This document shows positions 24,790 through 30,922 of a stretch of DNA of 39,890 nucleotides, in pieces. How positions within the stretch are numbered: the stretch's first letter is position 1; each line of letters starts with the position of its first letter. The translations under genes and the position numbers were made by a program. The stretch is from Alcaligenaceae bacterium (GTDB lineage: Bacteria > Pseudomonadota > Gammaproteobacteria > Burkholderiales > Burkholderiaceae_B). The DNA lies in the NCBI GenBank assembly GCA_947380655.1, contig CANCRX010000023.1:1-39890 (forward strand). Direction: 5' to 3'. The notes beneath the pieces were generated by a model. The model saw only the letters and a program-made list of their open reading frames with translations, was not told the origin of the DNA and searched no databases.

Positions 24790-26094
24790 ATGAAAGTGAT
24801 TGTTTTAGGTGCAGGTGTGATCGGAACAACTACGGCTTATTACCTGGCTCGCGCCGGTGCCGACGTCACCGTGATTGACCGCCAGCCCTGTGTGGCGAAT
24901 GAAACTAGCTTTGCCAACGCGGGCCAGGTTTCTCCTGGCTATTCCACTCCCTGGGCAGCGCCTGGCATTCCTCTGAAAGCAGTCAAATGGATGTTCCAGC
25001 GGCATGCGCCGTTAGCAATGAGTCTGGATGGCAGCCTCTGGCAATTGAAATGGATGGCCAGCATGCTGCGCGAGTGCAACGCTGAGCGCTACGAGATCAA
25101 CAAAGAACGCATGACCCGCATTGCTGAGTACAGCCGTGACTGCCTCAGAGCACTGCGTGCAGATACCGGTATTGAATATGAACAGCGCACGGGCGGCACG
25201 CTACAGTTGTTTCGCACACAAGCTCAGGTCGATGCGGTGCAACGCGACATCAAGGTCCTAGAGGAATGCGGTGTACCTTATGAGCTGCTCGGTCGCGAGC
25301 AACTCACCTCAGTCGAGCCAGGACTCGCCCATGCGAAAGAACTGCTCGCGGGTGGGCTTCGCTTGCCTAACGATGAGACGGGCGATTGTCAGATGTTTAC
25401 GACCCAGCTCGCCATCAAGGCAAAAGAGCTGGGAGTCAAATTCAGATTTGATTCAACCGTGGAACAGATCATCTCTGAGGGCAATCGCATCACAGGTGTG
25501 AAAGTCAACAATGAAATATTGACGGCCGACAAGTATGTAATGGCTTTCGCAAGCTATGCGAGGGACTTGCTCAAACCGCTCTCAATCAATCTGCCCGTCT
25601 ACCCTGTTAAAGGCTACTCTTTAACGATTCCACTGGTAGATGAATCCAAGGCTCCCACATCCACCGTACTGGATGAAACATACAAAGTCGCGGTGACTCG
25701 TTTTAATAAACGCATTCGCGTGGGCGGCATGGCCGAGCTCAGTGGCTTCAATATGGATCTCAAACAACGCCGTCGCGAAACATTAGAAAAAGTCGTGACA
25801 GATTTATTCCCTGGTGGAGACCTCAGTCAGGCAACGTTCTGGACTGGACTGCGCCCGATGACGCCAGATAGTACGCCGGTGGTCGGCCATACGCATTTTC
25901 AAAATCTGTTCATCAACGCTGGACACGGCACGCTAGGTTGGACGATGGCTTGCGGCTCAGGAAAACTGATTGCTGACCTGGTGACCGGTCACAAAACAGA
26001 AATCAGTACCGATGGCCTGGATATCAGTCGTTACCAGTCGACTTCGCACACGCACGCCCGAACACACACTCCCCTGCAGGCAGAACCAATATAA
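24790..26094 (+). CDS. dadA: D-amino acid dehydrogenase small subunit, DadA
   Basis: 434 residues (E. coli DadA 432). A membrane-associated flavoenzyme that oxidises D-alanine and other D-amino acids to the oxo acid and ammonia, passing electrons to the respiratory chain. The FAD-binding GAGVIG is at residues 7-12; NAGQVSPGYSTPWAAPG (about 43-59) and the C-terminal TGLRPMTPDSTPVVG and NAGHGTLGWTMACG are family signatures. ATG with AGGA upstream. The racemase gene follows after 7 bases, so the two form the usual alanine-catabolic operon. Confidence 0.96.
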   Translation: MKVIVLGAGVIGTTTAYYLARAGADVTVIDRQPCVANETSFANAGQVSPGYSTPWAAPGIPLKAVKWMFQRHAPLAMSLDGSLWQLKWMASMLRECNAERYEINKERMTRIAEYSRDCLRALRADTGIEYEQRTGGTLQLFRTQAQVDAVQRDIKVLEECGVPYELLGREQLTSVEPGLAHAKELLAGGLRLPNDETGDCQMFTTQLAIKAKELGVKFRFDSTVEQIISEGNRITGVKVNNEILTADKYVMAFASYARDLLKPLSINLPVYPVKGYSLTIPLVDESKAPTSTVLDETYKVAVTRFNKRIRVGGMAELSGFNMDLKQRRRETLEKVVTDLFPGGDLSQATFWTGLRPMTPDSTPVVGHTHFQNLFINAGHGTLGWTMACGSGKLIADLVTGHKTEISTDGLDISRYQSTSHTHARTHTPLQAEPI

Positions 26095-26101
26095 TTCACG
26101 C

Positions 26102-27178
26102 ATGACTAGACCTGCTCAGGCATTGATTGATCTCGATGCATTACGACATAACTATTTACTCGCCCGGAATCTTCATGGAGGTCGGGCGCTTGCAGTCATC
26201 AAAGCCAATGCCTATGGCCATGGTGCGGTGCGTTGCGCGCAGGCGCTACATGGCATTGCGGATGGGTTTGCAGTCGCCTTTGCCGCAGAAGCCTTTGAAC
26301 TCAGAGCCGCGGGTATTGAAGAACCCATATTGATTCTTGAGGGGTGCTTTGATTCGGATGAGCTGATCGAGTCCGCAAGATTGGGAATATGGACCGCTGT
26401 GCATCAGAAAAGTCAGATTGATGCGATCGAAAAAACACCCTTACCCGCAGGATCAGTCCATGCATGGTTAAAAGTAGATTCAGGTATGAACCGTGCAGGG
26501 TTTGAACTCTATGAGGTCGCTGCAGCGCACGGCCGCCTGAGTGCATGTACCAGCGTAGCAGACATCACACTGATGACGCATTTCGCCCAGTCTGATGAAC
26601 CGGAAACATTTGCAACGCAAAAACAAATCGACGCCTTTGATGCGGCGACTGCGGACTTACCTGGACCACGCAGCCTAAGTAATTCGGGTGGCATTTTGGC
26701 CTGGCCTCTTTCACGTCGAGACTGGGCGCGAGTAGGGATCCTGCTCTATGGCGCGGATCCAATGCCTGAGCAGACCCATCACCTGGTTCCTGTGATGACC
26801 CTCCAGAGCGAGGTATTTGCAGTCAAGATGCTCGAGCCTGGCGAGTCGTTGGGCTATGGGGCAACGTTTACTGCAAAAGTGCACATGCGCATCGGACTGA
26901 TCGCCATGGGCTATGCAGATGGCTATCCGCGCTGCGCGCCGACGGGTACCCCTATTGCGGTCGATGGCTTCGTAACCAGAACGATTGGCCGTGTTTCCAT
27001 GGATATGCTGACGGTAGATTTGACGGATTTGCCGCAGGCAGGTGTTGGCAGCAAAGTCGAGTGCTGGGGACGCCAGATTGATATCAATACCGTCGCAAAA
27101 CTAGCTGGCACGATCTCTTATGAGCTGCTCTGCAACGTTAAACGCGTGCCGATTGTCTACTCAACCACGTCCATTTAA
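26102..27178 (+). CDS. dadX: Alanine racemase (catabolic, DadX-like)
   Basis: 358 residues (E. coli DadX 356). PLP enzyme interconverting L- and D-alanine, here supplying DadA. The PLP lysine is Lys34 in AVIKANAYGHG; the second catalytic base is Tyr252 in LGYGATF; MGYADGYPR is also present. Start ATG 26102 is chosen because the family starts right before ALIDLDALRHNY; an in-frame reading from 26012 would lie inside dadA. If it is the only racemase it would also serve the cell wall, in which case alr is the better name. Confidence 0.95.
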   Translation: MTRPAQALIDLDALRHNYLLARNLHGGRALAVIKANAYGHGAVRCAQALHGIADGFAVAFAAEAFELRAAGIEEPILILEGCFDSDELIESARLGIWTAVHQKSQIDAIEKTPLPAGSVHAWLKVDSGMNRAGFELYEVAAAHGRLSACTSVADITLMTHFAQSDEPETFATQKQIDAFDAATADLPGPRSLSNSGGILAWPLSRRDWARVGILLYGADPMPEQTHHLVPVMTLQSEVFAVKMLEPGESLGYGATFTAKVHMRIGLIAMGYADGYPRCAPTGTPIAVDGFVTRTIGRVSMDMLTVDLTDLPQAGVGSKVECWGRQIDINTVAKLAGTISYELLCNVKRVPIVYSTTSI

Positions 27179-27201
27179 TAATATTCACTAAATTGTCACA
27201 T

Positions 27202-27207
27202 TTGACA
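27202..27207 (+). promoter_or_regulatory. Consensus -35 element upstream of the STAS gene
   Basis: TTGACA matches the sigma-70 -35 exactly, but no good -10 is found 16-18 bases downstream. TGTCA, TGACA and TGTC occur close together (27195-27217), so the site may instead be, or overlap, an operator. It is the only promoter-like signal in the gap between the racemase and the STAS gene. Confidence 0.3.
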
Positions 27208-27294
27208 GGTAATGTCTGAATATTGATGTTTAGACCTAAGCAATTACAGTTTCAGCATCCTCTGCAAACTTTTAGCCTGTCAGGATCACACCCC

Positions 27295-27633
27295 ATGAAT
27301 TTAACAATTGAAGATATTTCGGACTCAATCACCAAACTGAACTTAATTGGAAAAATGGACCTTTTGGGTGCACAAGCGATTGATATCCGTTTTAACGCAA
27401 TGTCCAGTAGCGGAAAAAATATCATTGTGAATTTTGAAGAAGTCTCTTTTCTGGCTTCAATGGGCATACGTACGCTGGTCATGGGCGCCAAGGCTGCACA
27501 ATTGAAAAACTGCAAAATGGTTATTTTGAAACCTAATGCAGATGTCGAAGAGGTATTAATTGCCAGCGGACTCGACAGCCTTTTCTCCATCGTTCAGGAC
27601 ATGGACGCTGCGCAGGCAGTGTTCAACAGCTAG
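27295..27633 (+). CDS. STAS-domain anti-sigma factor antagonist
   Basis: 112 residues, a single STAS domain. The segment NFEEVSFLASMGIRTLVMGAKAA matches the SpoIIAA/RsbV region around the phosphorylatable serine, here Ser55. In partner switching this protein binds the anti-sigma kinase when unphosphorylated. The start is set at ATG 27295 with CAGGA upstream; an ATG 24 codons earlier is in frame but adds a non-STAS leader. A HATPase gene follows after about 33 bases, matching the usual gene order. No sigma-factor gene is in the window, so the output may be a different target. Confidence 0.88.
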   Translation: MNLTIEDISDSITKLNLIGKMDLLGAQAIDIRFNAMSSSGKNIIVNFEEVSFLASMGIRTLVMGAKAAQLKNCKMVILKPNADVEEVLIASGLDSLFSIVQDMDAAQAVFNS

Positions 27634-27666
27634 TACGCTGCAGTTAATCATTTTTTGATATTGACG

Positions 27667-28110
27667 ATGATCATGACGCTATCCGTTTCTGGAAAGGTTG
27701 AATCTCTGGCTGAAGTGGGTCAATGGGTGGATGATTTCACATCAAAATCTAGTTTGACCGCCTCAAATAATTTTGCCTTGCAGTTATGTTGCGAGGAAGT
27801 CGTCTCCAACATTGTGAAATACGGATCGCTCCCGCAGGAAATGGCCGATCATCAAACTTCAACAATAGAATTATCGCTCAAGGCCGAGGGCCATATTATT
27901 GAATTAAAAGTTGAAGACTCTGGTATCGCGTTCAATCCGCTCGAGTCAACAGAGCCCGGACATCCCAGCAACCTTAACGAAGCAAAAGTAGGTGGTCTGG
28001 GAATCAGCTTAATTAAAAAGTTTTCTAAAAACATTAAGTACGAAAGAAAAAACTTTAAAAACTGTTTATTTTTATTTTTTGATTTCAGTCCAAAACCTGC
28101 CGCTTCATAA
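27667..28110 (+). CDS. HATPase-domain serine kinase / anti-sigma factor, RsbW/SpoIIAB-like
   Basis: 147 residues. The GHKL-type ATP site is visible: N-box EEVVSNIVKYG with Glu43/Glu44 and Asn48, G1 box EDSGIAF (Asp84), and the glycine-rich GGLGISLIKK (about 109-118). Proteins of this kind phosphorylate a STAS partner and sequester a sigma factor or other effector. The start is uncertain: ATG 27667, ATG 27673, or an upstream TTG at 27655; none has a strong Shine-Dalgarno. It lies between the STAS gene and the membrane-protein gene. Confidence 0.85.
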   Translation: MIMTLSVSGKVESLAEVGQWVDDFTSKSSLTASNNFALQLCCEEVVSNIVKYGSLPQEMADHQTSTIELSLKAEGHIIELKVEDSGIAFNPLESTEPGHPSNLNEAKVGGLGISLIKKFSKNIKYERKNFKNCLFLFFDFSPKPAAS

Positions 28111-28126
28111 CCAAAGTATCTGCTCA

Positions 28127-28618
28127 ATGATGAAGCAAGCCAATGGTTTAAAGATTATTGCTGTCATTAAAGGTATTCGCGGCGGTATTGCTCTAGTCAT
28201 CTGCGTGACGCTATTGAGGCTATCGCAAAATGAAATAAATTATGAATCGTATAAATCGATTTTAATTGGTTACGCAAATTCATTTGAAGATCCATTTCTT
28301 CATTTACTCGCTGACGCAATACTGCTTATCCAACCTGAACACCTGCTGATAGTTTCTTTTCTGTTTGGTGGCTTATTTATTGTACGAATAAGTGAAGCGA
28401 TCGGTTTATGGTTTGACAAACTTTGGGGCCAACTCCTTGCTCTGGTCACAAGTCTTGTCTTTATTCCGGTTGAGACTTATTTTCTCCTGGATAAATGGAG
28501 CGTATTGACCCTAGCGCTGATTGTTGTGAATTTAATTATTTCTATTTTTTTATTTTTAGTTATTCAGAAGAAATTACAACCTCATCAACCACTCAAATCA
28601 AGGATTCGTTTTAAATAA
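28127..28618 (+). CDS. DUF2127-like small integral membrane protein
   Basis: 163 residues with about four hydrophobic helices. It opens KIIAVIKGIRGGIAL, the signature of DUF2127 proteins, which also end after an amphipathic tail. Function unknown. The start is set at the tandem ATG at 28127, 17 bases after the kinase stop; an in-frame TTG at 28079 would overlap the kinase gene. The last 21 bases overlap the convergent end of the TetR gene. Its place in the signalling cluster makes a membrane partner possible, but that is only context. Confidence 0.72.
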   Translation: MMKQANGLKIIAVIKGIRGGIALVICVTLLRLSQNEINYESYKSILIGYANSFEDPFLHLLADAILLIQPEHLLIVSFLFGGLFIVRISEAIGLWFDKLWGQLLALVTSLVFIPVETYFLLDKWSVLTLALIVVNLIISIFLFLVIQKKLQPHQPLKSRIRFK

Positions 28619-29176
28619 CCGAATGCCGACCTGACAGGATAAGTTGTAATGTTCTTCCGTACCTGCCATCGGGTCGCATTCAAAAAATGGGCTGCGGATC
28701 ACAACCTGAATAGCTCGGAGTTTTAAGCGAGCTTCAGTTTCAGATAAGGGAGCAAACGTTCCAGTTGTATCGCGGGCAATTAGCTGTAAAACACTCGGTA
28801 CAAGACTATCGATAATAGCGCCTAACTTTTCTGGCTCTTTTGAACGTTTTAGAAACTGACGAATGATCCAGCGTGTTAATTGTGGATTGTTATTTTTTTT
28901 AAATTCACAAAAAATGGCATCAACAATCATCTTTATAAAAATTTCAACGTCTTGTGCTGGGTCATGCTGTTGAACTTTTTCCAGAATAATTGTGTAGGTT
29001 TTATTGCGTCGTTGAATAAATAAAGAAAGAAAAACATCATCAATTTTTTTAAAGTAATGATAGATACTTCCGATCGAGTAACCAGAACGCTTGGAGAGTT
29101 CTCTAGAACTCAACATATCGGGTTCCCCAGTTTTAATCAGGTCTTTGGCAGCAGAAAAAATATTGTCAACAGTCAT
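28598..29176 (-). CDS. TetR/AcrR-family transcriptional regulator
   Basis: 192 residues. The N-terminal helix-turn-helix reads IFSAAKDLI...SSRELSKRSGYSIGSIYHYFKKIDDV (about residues 6-50), the TetR signature; the C-terminal half is the usual all-helical ligand/dimer domain. Start ATG 29176 is chosen because AAGGGG lies 5 bases ahead and the HTH begins right after it; a TTG at 29272 would add 32 residues without a ribosome-binding site. It is divergent from the PP2C gene, so it may repress that gene and the channel gene behind it. Confidence 0.85.
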   Translation of the reverse strand: MTVDNIFSAAKDLIKTGEPDMLSSRELSKRSGYSIGSIYHYFKKIDDVFLSLFIQRRNKTYTIILEKVQQHDPAQDVEIFIKMIVDAIFCEFKKNNNPQLTRWIIRQFLKRSKEPEKLGAIIDSLVPSVLQLIARDTTGTFAPLSETEARLKLRAIQVVIRSPFFECDPMAGTEEHYNLSCQVGIRLFKTNP

Positions 29177-29381
29177 CTCGCCCCTTTTTTGCAAAGGGCG
29201 GGTGAACAAAACTTCTTCTATGCCTGTATCAGTATTCTTTTGCAAAAGTTCATCCTCGGCGAAACCGAACAAATAAAGATTGAAAAATAGTTTTATATAA
29301 ATTTACTATAAAAATCATTGAGTTACAGAATTATTTTTTAAAAATCAAACCGAACATCTACAAGCACATTATGGCGGAACA

Positions 29382-29398
29382 TTCACTTATAGTGTGAA
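29382..29398. promoter_or_regulatory. Inverted repeat, candidate TetR operator
   Basis: TTCAC (29382-29386) and GTGAA (29394-29398) are inverted around TTATAGT, 24 bases before the PP2C start, in the AT-rich gap between the divergent TetR and PP2C genes. Position fits an operator overlapping a -10-like TTATAG. Only 5-base arms, so weak. Confidence 0.3.
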
Positions 29399-29421
29399 GT
29401 TAACGTGAGAATGAATTCTAA

Positions 29422-30879
29422 ATGGTGCCTTCTGAATTAAGTCATAAATCTTTGCCCCAAAAAATCAGTGACCTGAATCTATGGGACGCAAACATCGACT
29501 GCGACGCTTCAGTAGGTGAAGTTGAACAACTATTTGTATCTGATCCTCAACTTCCTGGCTGTCTGATCCTCAGTGGTAGCGAGATACTAGGCGTCTTATC
29601 TCAAAAAAGACTGTTTGCTGCGCTCAGTCGTCCGTATGTTCGCGAGCTCTACATCAAAAAACCAGCGCTGCTTTTGATGCAACTTGAGATTATTGACACC
29701 ACACCCGCTCTATTGGCTGATGATGTTTCGATTGCAGAGGGGGTGAGAGTCGCCTTGCAAAGAGACTCTGCAATTTGTTACGAACCCATTCTGGTTCATT
29801 CACCTCAAGGCGTACGCATCTTAGAAGTTGACTTGTTAATGCGTGCGCAGTCGCAACTATTGCAAGAAACCATTTTGAGCAAGGACAGTTTGCTACTCGA
29901 AGTGCAAGCCTCGGCAGAGGAATTGCGCAACACGATGCTGAATCTGGAAAAAGCCAGAGACCGGCTGTTAGAGTCCGAAGAACGACTTGAAGCAGAAGTA
30001 ATTAAACGTACGTTAGAACTAAAAACCGTCAATCAAGATCTGATCCTAAAACAAAATCAGATTAATGATGAATTGCAAGTAGCAAGAGCATTACAGCAAT
30101 CAATTTTGCCAGAAACTTTCCCCCAAGATCACCGCTTTGAGGGGCATGCCTACATGAGCGCGGCACGCATGATCGGTGGTGACTTCTACGACGTGTTTAA
30201 ACTCGACAATGATCGTTTAGGGGTGATTGTTGCTGACGTGAGCGGCAAAGGCGTTCCTGCAGCCCTATTCATGGTGCTTGTGCGCACGATGCTTCAAGAG
30301 CTCGCCATGCAGCATCTCACACCGAGTGCGTGTATCGATCAAGCCAATAAACAATTAAATGCAAAAAATCCACTCTCACTTTTTGTGACGTTGCTATACG
30401 GAATTTTGGACGTACATACGGGTTTATTCACCTTTTGTAATGGTGGTCATGTGATGCCATACGTCATCAGAAAAAAGGGAGTAATTGAAACCGTTTCAGA
30501 AAGAGGCTCTCCGATCGTTGGCCTACTAGATTTAGCGAAGTTTAAAGACCTGTCTATCAAACTTGAGCCTGGCGACAAAATTCTAATGATTTCCGATGGC
30601 GTCACGGAATGTTTTAACCCAGAGGACGAAGCCTTTGGGGAATTCAGACTGCTTGATTTTTTAAAGCAAAACGAAAGTGATTCGTTAAGCAACGAAATTG
30701 AGAACCTGATAGAAACATTGGGTAATTTTTCTAACGGTATCCCTGCCTCAGATGACATCACCGCGCTCATGGTTAGATTTCACGGACAGGCGGATCAGGA
30801 TAAAAACGCTGTGCTACTGCATGCTGGAATGAATAGTCAAAGTCACCATCAAAGCAGCCCTTTGAAAACGCTGTGTTAA
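29422..30879 (+). CDS. SpoIIE/RsbU-type PP2C phosphatase with CBS-like sensor and coiled coil
   Basis: 485 residues. Residues about 15-145 look like a CBS-pair sensor of the type seen in front of GGDEF proteins. Residues about 150-215 form a coiled coil (LLLEVQASAEELRNTMLNLE onward). About 217-453 is the PP2C SpoIIE domain: ARMIGGDFYDVF (Asp254), VADVSGKGVPAAL (Asp272), ISDGVTE (Asp392) and ASDDITAL (Asp444/445) supply the metal ligands. By family it would dephosphorylate the STAS protein encoded at 27295-27633, freeing the partner switch. The coiled coil probably transmits the sensor state. The channel gene starts 43 bases after its stop on the same strand, so they are probably co-transcribed. 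Confidence 0.9.
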   Translation: MVPSELSHKSLPQKISDLNLWDANIDCDASVGEVEQLFVSDPQLPGCLILSGSEILGVLSQKRLFAALSRPYVRELYIKKPALLLMQLEIIDTTPALLADDVSIAEGVRVALQRDSAICYEPILVHSPQGVRILEVDLLMRAQSQLLQETILSKDSLLLEVQASAEELRNTMLNLEKARDRLLESEERLEAEVIKRTLELKTVNQDLILKQNQINDELQVARALQQSILPETFPQDHRFEGHAYMSAARMIGGDFYDVFKLDNDRLGVIVADVSGKGVPAALFMVLVRTMLQELAMQHLTPSACIDQANKQLNAKNPLSLFVTLLYGILDVHTGLFTFCNGGHVMPYVIRKKGVIETVSERGSPIVGLLDLAKFKDLSIKLEPGDKILMISDGVTECFNPEDEAFGEFRLLDFLKQNESDSLSNEIENLIETLGNFSNGIPASDDITALMVRFHGQADQDKNAVLLHAGMNSQSHHQSSPLKTLC

Positions 30880-30922
30880 GTCAGATCGATTAAAAGATTC
30901 ATTATGAAAAAGTATTCACAAC

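Noticed and set aside
26012..26101. Upstream start of the alanine racemase
   Set aside because: Overlaps the dadA coding region and adds 30 residues unlike any racemase N-terminus.
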